Below are positions 34,775 to 44,049 of a stretch of DNA of 64,000 nt, piece by piece. Below the pieces are notes generated by a model. That model did no database searches and was not told the origin of the DNA. It saw only the letters and a program-made list of their open reading frames with translations. Position numbers and translations under genes: made by a program. The DNA is taken from NCBI RefSeq assembly GCF_028583425.1, contig NC_072800.1, positions 9,933,001-9,997,000 on the forward strand, written 5' to 3'. Positions within the stretch are counted from its first letter, which is position 1; each line of letters begins with the position of its first letter. The DNA comes from Eublepharis macularius. Its lineage: Eukaryota; Chordata; Lepidosauria; Squamata; Eublepharidae.

Positions 34775-35615
34775 TTTGTTTTTTCAAAAAAATTTTATTG
34801 GGTGGGTCAGTATACACAAATCATAATATTCAATATAAACATCCATCCCATTATGTCACTCCCACCCATTCCCCCCCTTTTCAGTTGACTTCCAACAGTT
34901 TTCCATTCCTTTCATCTACATTACATCGCTATCTCTTATAATATTACTTTCTATATCATAATATATAACATATCTATATCTGCCATATTTAAAATAAATC
35001 TCTAGAACTACTTTCAAGATTATAATATAAAATATACTATATCATTCTTACTTATATACTATCCATATTTTCACCTCTAACTAATATAAAGTAAAGATCC
35101 ATTCCCCCCTCTTAACAATTATCCAAAGACCACATTTTGCCTTTCATGTCCCACTTTTTTTCCACATAATTCTTAAGTTTCTCCCAACTCTTAACATATT
35201 CCACAGTATCTTGTTCTTTCAACTTCCTTGTTAGCTTGTCCATTTCTGCCATATTTAGTAGTTTCAGAATCCAATCTTCCACTGATGGTATCTCTTGAGT
35301 CTTCCACAACTGCGCATAGGACATCCTAGCCGCAGTAATTGTATAGAACACCATTGTTCTGTCCATTCTATCAAATTGTTCTAGGTTCAGACTTAATAAC
35401 AACAATTCTGGGTTCCTAATCACATTTTTCTGTAAAATATCTGACATAACCTCTACAATTTCCCCCCAGAATTGTTTAGCTTTTTCACAAGACCACCACA
35501 TATGATAGAAAGAACCTTCATGCTTCTTACACTTCCAGCACTTATCTGACATTTGACTATTACCATTTGCTAACTTTTTTGTAACTAGCATAAATTTTCT
35601 TGCAATTACTTTTCA
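34775..35615 (-). pseudogene. L1 LINE ORF2 C-terminus, 5' truncated
   Basis: The minus-strand frame 35591-35112 (159 residues) is the C-terminal end of L1 ORF2. It has the Cys-rich block CWKCKKHEGSFYHMWWSC, then KAKQFWGEIVEVM, and a helical tail. An AT-rich 3' UTR runs to an A-rich end (T/A-rich at 34770-34800 on +). Only the last part of ORF2 remains, typical of incomplete reverse transcription. Confidence 0.88.
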
Positions 35616-35751
35616 CTCCTGGTTGAGCTATGGTCCCAAGCCTTGTGGAACAGAGTACTTCAAACATGAATTCACAGTCATCAGAGTGGATTGAAACACT
35701 TTAGGTTGCAGGTGGGAAATCACATTATTTATTAGTCTGTATATAGCAGTT

Positions 35752-36275
35752 TTGGCCTTGGTTAGTAATTAGATGGAAGACCTCCAAAGAAGACCAAGGT
35801 CACTATGCAGAGGCAAACAATGCAACCCGCCTCTGTTAGAGCTAAGCTACAAGAGATGAATTACATGAGGACATGCAGGTGAAGGGAGTCGCAATGTTAG
35901 CTGAGAAGCCAAGTTTTAAAAGACAGATCAGACAGTTTTGTCAATTTCCCTCCCTACAGAGCCAGCAAGGTTGGCTCCTCAGGGGGTTTGTTAATTTCCT
36001 CTTCACCTTCCAAAGGCTGGGTCAGTTTCACCTCCCCTTCTAGGAGGAGAAGAGGAAATTAACAAACTCTCTGAGGGGCTCTTTGCTGCTCTGTAGAGAG
36101 GGGAAATTGACATCCTTCCGACCTGTCTTTTAAAACTCAGCTTCCTGGCTATCATTGCTACTCTCTTCACATGAGCATCTTCGTGTACTTCGTCTCTTGT
36201 AGTTTAGCTCTAAGTCACTTGTCTTGAAAACCCCAGCAGGGATTGCTATGACTTGGTGGCACTTCCACCACCATA
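35752..36275 (+). repeat. 5S-derived SINE split by a palindromic MITE
   Basis: 35752-35838 has the 5S-like ttggccttggttagta and the SINE body. 36211-36275 has the remaining gtcacttgtcttgaaaaccc and end. The 372-bp MITE sits between them. Confidence 0.75.
35839..36210. mobile_element. long palindromic MITE (GAGCTAAGCTACA variant)
   Basis: The whole 372 bp is roughly self-complementary. It starts gagctaagctacaagaga and ends tctcttgtagtttagctc. The flanks are TTA (35836-35838) and TAA (36211-36213). The termini resemble GGGCCAAGCTACA, so it is probably a divergent relative. Confidence 0.8.
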
Positions 36276-36284
36276 TAGCATTCT

Positions 36285-36492
36285 AAGAGCCTAGACTAGC
36301 CCGATCTCATCAGAGGTTGGAAACTAAACAAGGTCAGCCTTGGTTAGTACTTGGATGGGAGACCACCGAAGAAGACTGGGGTTAGTAAGCAGAGGAAGGC
36401 AACGGCAAACCACCTGTGCTCACCTCTTGCCTTGAAAACCCCACAGTCTTGGGGTTACCATGAATCAGTTGCAACTTGACGGCACACAATTA
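36285..36492 (+). repeat. 5S rRNA-derived SINE
   Basis: The head agcccgatctcatcagaggt ... ggttagtacttggatgggagacc matches the 5S rRNA gene, including its internal promoter. It is followed by a SINE body ending tcagttgcaacttgacggca. It is a SINE rather than a 5S gene because the 5S 3' part is replaced. Confidence 0.9.
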
Positions 36493-36674
36493 TTAATATA
36501 ATTATTATGTAAAAGACCCAAAAAACTAGCACAGCAAGGAACAAACTAGGTAACAATGTTATATGTTTTTCCCCAAGTGGGGGAACAGTAAAAATGGTGC
36601 CCTCCCCCATCTGCAGCTTGAAGCAGTTTGGCCTGCTCTGTCACCTCAGGAATCCACTGCCTCATTTTGCTGCC

Positions 36675-36917
36675 CAGGGCTTTTTTTCTGGGAAAAGAGG
36701 TGGTGGAACTCAGTGGGTTGCCCTCAGAGAAAATGGTCACATGGCTGTTGGCCCCGCCCCCTGATCTCCAGACAGAGGGGAGTTGAGATTGCCCTCCACA
36801 CTGAGCTCTAAACTCCCCTCCGTCTGGAGATCAGGGGGCGGGGCCACCAGCCATGTGACCATTTTCAAGAGGTTCCGTAACTCCGTTCCACTGCGTTCCC
36901 GCTGAAAAAAAGCCCTG
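36675..36917. mobile_element. hAT-like foldback MITE (CAGGGCTTTTTTTC), copy 4
   Basis: The 243-bp unit has flanks TTGCTGCC and CTGCTGCC (36667-36674, 36918-36925), an 8-bp duplication with one mismatch. The central loop is shortened. Confidence 0.92.
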
Positions 36918-36925
36918 CTGCTGCC

Positions 36926-37751
36926 TTTGTCAACCAGCCAACATGTGGGGATGGTAGAAGCTGGGAATGCCGTCAGTGCTTCATAAATAATGTTGATGGA
37001 TGTAACGTTGCTGTAGACATGGGTGGAACTCCCAAGGCATGCCCCAGATCCCCTGTCAAAGTACCAGGAAGGCTGGGGCTGCAGTACAAATATGAATATT
37101 GGGTTTTTACCAGTTCAGCTATCTTTGCTCCCCCCAAAGCATCTTGGGGATTGCTGCTGGTGAAGCCCAGGGGTTCTTGGAGTGAGTGAATGGCTTGTCA
37201 GTCAGATTTATGCCTAGGAGGTAGATATATTCTCATTTCATCAGAGGTGGTCTGAGAAAGCCTTCTAGAGTCAAGCTGAGATGTTTTCATTTGTTTCTTT
37301 TTGAAAGTACAGGGATTGTTCCAGTTCTTTCCAGGCCTAATTAGTTCAGAGTTTCTGCACTGAGGTGATTATTACTAAAAGCAAAAATAGGCAAACTAAC
37401 TTATTTTAAATTCTATTACATGAATCACTAGGTCCAAATTTGATTTGGTCCCTTCGGTGTTAAGATGCAGTAAGAAATGGGCACAGGGAAAAAAAGGGTA
37501 TGAATGAAGGTCTATTTATTATTTATATATTTATTAATTATTTATTGACATGTTGATAATTAAAAATCAAATACCAAGCTCAACAGTGATACTATCTCAC
37601 TAGTGAGATGCCTACCAGTAATGGAAATGTAAATTAAAATTCAGCTATAAAGACATACTACTGGTGAGTGGCAGGCCCTCCTCCCTTCTCACTGGGCCTT
37701 CTTCCACCTTTCTTTCCTTCCTTAATTTGTCATACTGATGTTCATCCCAAG
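36926..37751. other. unassigned sequence
   Basis: No gene was seen. A short (TTATTTA) tract lies at about 37512-37545. Confidence 0.35.
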
Positions 37752-37962
37752 TAGGGTTGCCAACTCTGGTTTGGGAAATTCCTGGAGATTTGGGGCCAGA
37801 GTCTGGGGAGTGCAGAGTTTGGGGAAGTGAGGGAACTCAGTGGAGATGTGATGCCATACATCCCACCTTCCAAACCTGCCACTTCTTCCTGAGGAAATGA
37901 TCCCTGTTGTTCAATTGTAATCCCTGGAGAACTCCAGCTAGCACCTGAGGTTGGCCACCATA
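37752..37962 (+). mobile_element. hAT-like MITE (TAGGGTTGCCA)
   Basis: Flanks ATCCCAAG (37744-37751) and CTCCCAAG (37963-37970) are an 8-bp duplication with one mismatch. Confidence 0.88.
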
Positions 37963-37970
37963 CTCCCAAG

Positions 37971-38854
37971 CCTTTTCAGGCAGCCTGGCAGATGAAATAA
38001 GAACTTTTAGTTGTTTTAAAGAGTTCACGGGGCATGCCTTTGTCCACATTGTGCCACTCTGAGCCATGGCTTAAGGGGCTTGGCCAGAAAACTGGCCCTT
38101 GCCAGAGACTTGCTTGCATACAGGCGGACATGTGGAGCTGTATTGCAGAAACTGTGCCTTTGATAACGTCCTTGCCCAGTACATTCCGTCCTGTGCTTAT
38201 GTAACCCTCTATGAGTCCAATGTCTGCAGGAAGTGTTTTGACAACAAAACTCCCACTCATGGTTACCCAGTGTGTGTATATAGCTATTTCTGGTTTAATT
38301 GTTTTAGCATTATGCTTATGTACACCAATAAGTAAGGAAATAGCAGTAGTTGCACTTAATGGTAGTTAATTTTTTAAAATTGTCAACGAAACCACTGTGG
38401 TAATAATAATCACCTTTGCTAACCATGCCTCCATTCTGTTTGCTGTTATTTCATAGTATCTAGCCTTAAATGAATGAGTGAATGAATGAATAAATTATTA
38501 TGGTCAAAGACCAGCTCCAAAGTATATACATTATCTGTAATGTTACATTAAAAGTTGTACTTTTTCCCATTTCAATCCATTAAATTAATACAGAACTAAA
38601 ATAGGCTCTAGCAACTGCACAGAATCTGACCACTTCATCCATGGCCCAAGGCTCACAGTCCAAAAGCGGAAAGAAAACATGATTTCTTTGATATACCTTG
38701 AATTTTTTGAACATCTAGCACTGTAAGTCCAGGCTGGGTACATGAAAAAGGCTCACAGCCACTTAACTTGTGATGCTGGGAAACTGCAGACCTGCCTTTG
38801 CTGAGACTTGCAAATCATTAACTCTGTTTAGACATTTGGTTTTGGTGCTACAGC
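37971..38854. other. unassigned sequence
   Basis: A 78-residue + frame at 38099-38335 is Cys-rich (CRNCAFDN, CRKCFDNK), but it starts within ordinary sequence. I recognise no domain and do not call a gene. Confidence 0.35.
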
Positions 38855-39686
38855 TGTTACCCAAATGGGGGGTCTCCTTGTAAGGTAGGAGAATTAGCAT
38901 TCAAGGAGATGCAGTGAGAGGGGGTACCTGGGATCACCAATGTATACCAGGATACTCCCTTAGAGAACTCTCAAGTAAACAGGCAGGTGTACAACTGGAA
39001 AGGTTTCTTTATTAACAGAGCGATAGAAAGGGAAACACAGGAAACACACAAACAACATATACAGAGCTAAACCCTGGGAGAATAATGGGAGAGAGTTTTT
39101 GGGAGCGGGTGATACTTACCAGTCTTGGGGAGGTGGAGAAGAGGATCCATGGAGGAAAAGCTAAGTGACCTGCACTTCACGATGAGAAGGAGGCCCAAGT
39201 GAACTTGAGGGCATGTGGACCAGTACCAAGACACACACATCCGGAGCATACGGCTGGGCAGTCTAGTTACAGTGCAAAGGGTGCCCTGGAGCAAGACTGA
39301 CATCTTGCCTCCAAAACAATGACTTAATTGCTTTTTCAGAGATAGGACAATAAGTTGGGAAAGGTGTGATATGACTAAAAGTAAAATATTGCTTGATGTC
39401 CCAGTAACTACCGGATAGGGAGGCTATCAGATGCATTGAATAGCCTGGATTAGGTAAGTGGGAGAGGAAAGGTGGAGGGAGGTGTCTGAGGAACGCTTGT
39501 TATCTCTGCTGCTCTCCAGGGCATGGGGGCTGTTCAGTCATCCCCTGTGACTCATGTCTTGGTAACTTTCCAGTCTCGAGGCCACCTTGCTGGGCAGCGT
39601 CTGGAACTGCTGGCAAAAAGGGGTTTATGATGTTTCACATTCATAAACTGCCCTTCTAGTAGGAGAGAGGGGTCTGGTGGCTAACA
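38855..39686 (-). mobile_element. solo LTR (second family), 4-bp target duplication
   Basis: The 832-bp unit starts TGTTACCC and ends GGCTAACA, flanked by CAGC at 38851-38854 and 39687-39690. It shares its start (ggtctccttg), the block atgtataccagga and a minus-strand AATAAA with the LTR at 17625. Orientation is minus by the poly(A) signal. Confidence 0.88.
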
Positions 39687-39811
39687 CAGCCACAAGTAAT
39701 GCGAATGCATGCCACCCACTATCATCACAATAAGCGAGGCCCCCATTTTGTGTGAAAAGGGCAACAATATTTTATTTGTATTGTCGAAGGCTTTCATGGC
39801 TGGAGAACGAT

Positions 39812-39942
39812 GGTTGTTTTGGATTTTCCGGGCTGTATAGCTGTGGTCTTGGCATTGTAGTTCCTGACGTTTCGCCAGGCGAAACGTCAGGAACTACAAT
39901 GCCAAGACCACGGCTATACAGCCCGGAAAATCCACAACAACC
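39812..39942. repeat. 131-bp near-perfect palindrome
   Basis: Two 65-bp arms (39812-39876 and 39878-39942) are reverse complements with about three mismatches around a single central base. The centre reads gtttcgccaggcgaaac. The sequence looks like two head-to-head ends of one repeat (tgtcgaaggctttcatgg leads into the left arm). I do not know its class. A TTTA run follows. Confidence 0.9.
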
Positions 39943-39944
39943 AA

Positions 39945-40053
39945 TATTTTATTTATTTATTTATTTATTTATGTCATTTATAGTCTGCCTTTCTCACTAA
40001 GACTCAAGGCGGATTACACAGTGTGAGATTAGCACAATCAGTATGCATAAGTG
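39945..40053 (-). repeat. LINE/SINE 3' tail fragment cut by an L1 insertion
   Basis: (TTTA)n followed by tagtctgcctttctcactaa and ggcggattacaca. A related tail lies at 42310-42470 (tagtctgcctttctcactga). Confidence 0.6.
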
Positions 40054-40072
40054 GACTTCCATTTTTTTTTTT

Positions 40073-41605
40073 TATAAATTTTTTATTTTTCATAACTACA
40101 AAACACTACACAGCACTACACAAGACTATCACAAGGAAAGGGGAGAGGGAAGGGACAAAGGGGGATGGAAAAAGAGAAAAAAGAAAAAGGGGGGGGAATG
40201 AACTACAAACACTAAACACTACACTTCAATGTTTCCCTTCATACTGTCATAATACAAAAATAGCTCCATAGGATAATGATGGAGTGGTTAATCATACAGA
40301 GAATAAACATTTCAAATTCTGATTAAACTTTCCTCCCCCTTCTAGGTCCCGGACGCAGTTCTCTCTGTGCAACCGCTGTTGTGGTACTCTCCTCCTCCTC
40401 CCCCCCCTCCGGCTCCTCCTTTTCTTCGTTCTCGGTGCAGCAGAGTTCTGGGTTTTTATTCTCAAAATCCTTTAGTTGATCTTCTGATAATATCTTATAG
40501 GCCTGATCTTTATATCTGAACCATATTCCTTCCGGGAATAACCATTTGTACTTTATTCCATGGTCCCTCAGAAGAGCTGCAAACTTTTTATATTTAAAAC
40601 GCCGTTTCCGGACTAGAAATGGAACGTCCTTCAAAATCTTGACTTTCAAACCCATAAAGTCCAAATCCGCATTGTATGAGTTATATAGGATGGTGTCCCG
40701 AATCTTTTTAGATGAAAAGTCAATAATGATCTCACGAGGCAACTGTCGCTTTGTTGCATATTTTGAAGAAGCCCGACGGACCTCCAAAATGGCGCTTTTA
40801 ACCTCTTCTTTAGTCGTCCTCGCGGGTATCGCCAATAGTTCCGAGACCACCTCCCACAGATCCTCTTTTTCCTCCTCTTTCACGTTTTGGAGACGCAAAA
40901 TTGTCTGTGTTCGTTCCATCTGTAGCCCGATCAGCTGGTTCTCAACCAGCTTCAGCTCCTTTTTTGTAGCCTTCACAAGTGACGCACTTTCCAGAGCAGA
41001 CTTCTCTGCCCCCCCCACTACTTCCTTAATGGTTTTCACTTCGCTTTCAATTAAGCCCACCCTTTGATCAGTTTCGTTCAGCTTGTCAACAAAGGGTTTT
41101 ATGGCTTCCACCACCGCCCTGCGCACCAACTCTTCGAGCGACTCCCCCTTCAAGGTAGCCGAGATTGACTTACCGAGAGCGGGACTTTGCTTCTTTGCTG
41201 CCATTTTGGGGGGGGGGGGGGGGCGCCAACAAAATTCTGGAACTCAACGAAGGGGAAGAACGAGTCTTCTTCAGATCAACCTCTCCTTCACAAACGCTTG
41301 TAGAACAGAAGGGATTCGCTTGTTTACGGGCTTCCGCCTGTTTCTTTTATTTGCCGTTTCTCGTTGCCCGGCGGCACTCGAGGCGCCGCGCACGTCTGCC
41401 GGCCTCCATAGGGACAAACGGGCAATTCCCCCCCCGCATTGATTTCGGGGAGTTCTTCCCGCCGCGTCCCGGACCCTGGCTCCCTCCCTGGGAGTCCTGG
41501 GGGCTAATCCTTGCGGATCAGCTGCCCGGTCAGGGTGCCCGGTCGTTTCCTCCCGGACCAGCCGAGAGGAGCGTCCGGCATGGCTGAGAAAACGAAACCG
41601 AATCC
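40073..41605 (-). mobile_element. ORF1-only L1-like element with target duplications
   Basis: The 1.53-kb unit is flanked by GACTTCCATTTTTTTTTTT at 40054-40072 and 41606-41624 (19 bp, exact). On the minus strand it has a 401-bp leader (41605-41205) with many CpGs and a 13-C run just before the start codon, then ORF1 (41204-40323) and a 250-bp 3' region ending in an A-rich tail. There is no ORF2 sequence. It is either a non-autonomous 'half-L1' type element or a copy that lost ORF2 before inserting. Confidence 0.85.
40323..41204 (-). CDS. L1-type ORF1 protein, 293 residues, uninterrupted
   Basis: ORF1p is the RNA-binding, trimer-forming chaperone of L1 elements. Residues about 15-110 are heptad-rich and polar (VDKLNETDQRVGLIESEVKT, TKKELKLVENQLIGLQMERT), consistent with a coiled coil. 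Then comes the RRM-like start TILRLQNVKEEEKEDLWEVV, LPREIIIDFSSKKIRDTILY, and the C-terminal domain with VPFLVRKRRFKYKKFAALLR and KWLFPEGIWFRYKDQAYKIL, matching the L1 ORF1 C-terminal fold. The tail is acidic then basic (EEPEGGEEEESTTTA). The start has A at -3 and G at +4 (aaaATGGC), a good initiation context. Length is close to other vertebrate L1 ORF1 proteins. No stop or frameshift is visible. Whether it is expressed is unknown. Confidence 0.85.
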   Translation of the reverse strand: MAAKKQSPALGKSISATLKGESLEELVRRAVVEAIKPFVDKLNETDQRVGLIESEVKTIKEVVGGAEKSALESASLVKATKKELKLVENQLIGLQMERTQTILRLQNVKEEEKEDLWEVVSELLAIPARTTKEEVKSAILEVRRASSKYATKRQLPREIIIDFSSKKIRDTILYNSYNADLDFMGLKVKILKDVPFLVRKRRFKYKKFAALLRDHGIKYKWLFPEGIWFRYKDQAYKILSEDQLKDFENKNPELCCTENEEKEEPEGGEEEESTTTAVAQRELRPGPRRGRKV

Positions 41606-41624
41606 GACTTCCATTTTTTTTTTT

Positions 41625-42126
41625 GAAGGAGTGTGTTTGCATGTACCAAAGCTGTAGAGCATCGCCCCTTTTCTCGCAAGACAGGTGCAGTAAGATTGCA
41701 AGTCGGGTGCCCTCCCATGACTCCTGGTTGGACCGGGAAAAATGAACTTCTGAATAGGGCTAGTCCAAGCAGGCCTTTGTCTCAACCAGATCTACGTCAG
41801 CATCTCCAACCCTTCTGACGCTGATGCTTCCTTTGTGGGTCAGTGGGAAATGCTAGGGGCTTGGGCTCAGCCACCATTAACATATATCCTGTTGATGCCA
41901 TCTCCAAAAAGATGGTGAGAATTACATATTTTCATAACAATCTGAATTCCTCCATTCAGACTCATAATAATTCCCAGAGTAACATTTCATAACTCCTGAA
42001 GGAACTGACTTCACTTTTGTGCCTGCAAATTATTCCAATCAACATCTCTGTTGGTGGGGCTGGTGCTCTCTGCCGGGACAGGCTGAATGGTCAGCCTGCT
42101 TGAGAAAGTTACATACATTTAATGCT
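41625..42126. other. unassigned sequence
   Basis: No recognisable gene or repeat was seen. Confidence 0.35.
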
Positions 42127-42470
42127 AGGGCTGATAACCTCCAGATGGGGGCCTGAAGTTCTCCCAGAATTATAACTGATCTCCAGACTACAGAGATCAG
42201 TTCCCCTGGAGAAAATGGCAAGGGCAGAGGGCAGATTCAAGATGAAATTCCACATGGATTTCCTCCTTCCTCAGGCATTGCCCCCAAATCTCTGAGGATT
42301 GCTGTTGGTGTTTATTTCTAGTCTGCCTTTCTCACTGACATCCAAGGCAGATTACATACTGCAAGTGAATACAATATAATCAATAGCTAGGACAATCACG
42401 GAGCAAAAATACAATATGATCAACAGTTGGGACATTCAATGAAAACAGAATTGCCCAAGCCAGAATTGTG
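42127..42470 (-). repeat. TAGGGTTGCCA-family copy and LINE/SINE tail
   Basis: 42127-42300 is a minus-oriented copy (gataacctccagatggggg ... gatcagttcccctggag). 42310-42470 is a 3' tail (tagtctgcctttctcactga, ggcagattacat) related to 39945-40053. Confidence 0.7.
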
Positions 42471-44049
42471 CTACTGAACATGCTCCAATCTATTCTTTAT
42501 AGGTGTGTGTAAGGGGGGAGGGGGTAATTGCCATACCCCCCTGCATGTATGCTTGATCTTTATGCTCCTGCTGTTAAAACTGGGTTAGACTTGGATAAAA
42601 TGGAAAAAATTCCCCCATTCTTTAATTTAACCCAGCCTCTTGGCAGCCCTTTACATTCAATATCTCAGAATAGCCCTCAAGAGAGAAGAATGATCTTTTC
42701 TCTCTGCTTTCTGCTTTAGCCAGTAGCTACAGATGTTTCCTCAATGGGCACTAATGGCTAGAATACATTTCTTTCATAGCTTTTGCTGGCTGGTGGCTGC
42801 TAGCTAGAGAGCATACCTCCCCGTCAGGTGGAAGCTGAGACCAATATTCTGCCCATGCATTTGTGTAGCTACAGTTTTCAGCTGGAATGTAGATGGCAGA
42901 AACCAAAATGATTATGATATATTACAACCGTTTAGAAACAAGCAGCTTTTTATATCCCACCATAGACTACAAACCCTAGTCCCAGAAGGGGACTATAGAG
43001 TTACCAGAAAAGAAGAGTGTCAGACGTCTAAAAGGTGTCAGCTGTTGGTATCTCACCTAGGATTGCCAAGCTCTAGGCAGGTCCTGGATCTCTTCCAAAA
43101 TTGCAGCTTATCTAATCTCACTCACATAGGTCATAAATGCTCGGGGCCAAACTAGGCGTGTCATGGGGGATTCCATGATTAAGATCTCCTGTGAGTTTTT
43201 GTTAATCCCCATATGGCTGCTTTGAAGATGGGAAAGTGGTGCTAGGGGCATGTTGAACCCTTTATTCTCATGTCATTTCTCTAGTGTAAATTGTTCCCCC
43301 AAAGCAGCTGGGAATTAGCCCCAACAAAGATAATTGCATGATCGGAAGAGTTATTTACACCAGGGAAGCTGCATGCTAGCAGGTCATAAGCTTGATTTGA
43401 TCTTCTGTGCCCAGAAAGTAATGTTGTTTGGAAACTTGAAAGGTTCCTACACATCCTTTGTTATGGACCATTTGTTGGTGGGTGAGGTTTAGATTGTTGG
43501 TGGCTCGAAAGCTCTGCTGAGAGATTCCTCCAGGCTTTCAGAGAGTTTATGGGGTAGCTGATGCATCCTGACTATAGTGCACATGCATGTAAAAGTACAG
43601 GAATTAACATTCAGGCACCATCCACTGTACAATGTGGTGCTCCTAGGGATGGCCAGACGATTGCTAGAGAACAGAGATGCTCTCAGTGTTTCCTCTACTG
43701 CTCTGCCCTGCTTCTGCAAGACAGAGGAGCTATGAAATGGGTTAGCAGAGAATGAGAACATAACTGACAGGGCCAGCCCATCCACTAGGTGGACCTAGGT
43801 GGTTGCTTAGGGCCCCAGAGGCAGAGGGGTACCGACCAGGCTGCCCATGGTGTTGGAGTCTGCTAGTGCCACGACAGGTGGCAGCCCCAGGAAGCCCCCC
43901 TGGGCCCAATGTCTGGCGGGCTCCTTCCCTCCTTCACCAGAGTGTGGGTGGGCCCTCTTCCTTCTTCCGTCTCTTGACTCCCCACAGTGTAGTACTGGAT
44001 AAGAAAAGCAGGTGCTGGCCTCCCTCCTCCCTCCCAGTAGGGAATAAGG
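42471..44049. other. unassigned sequence
   Basis: A short TTGCCA-type remnant lies at 43065-43110. The frame at 43803-44261 has no known domain and overlaps old CR1 sequence at its end. Confidence 0.35.

Noticed and set aside
36285..36492. 5S rRNA gene
   Set aside because: Only the 5' and internal promoter part resembles 5S. The 3' part is a SINE body and similar copies are dispersed, so it is a 5S-headed SINE.
38099..38335. Cys-rich 78-residue frame as a zinc-binding protein
   Set aside because: Cysteine spacing fits no family I recognise, and there is no exon structure or homologous copy in the window.
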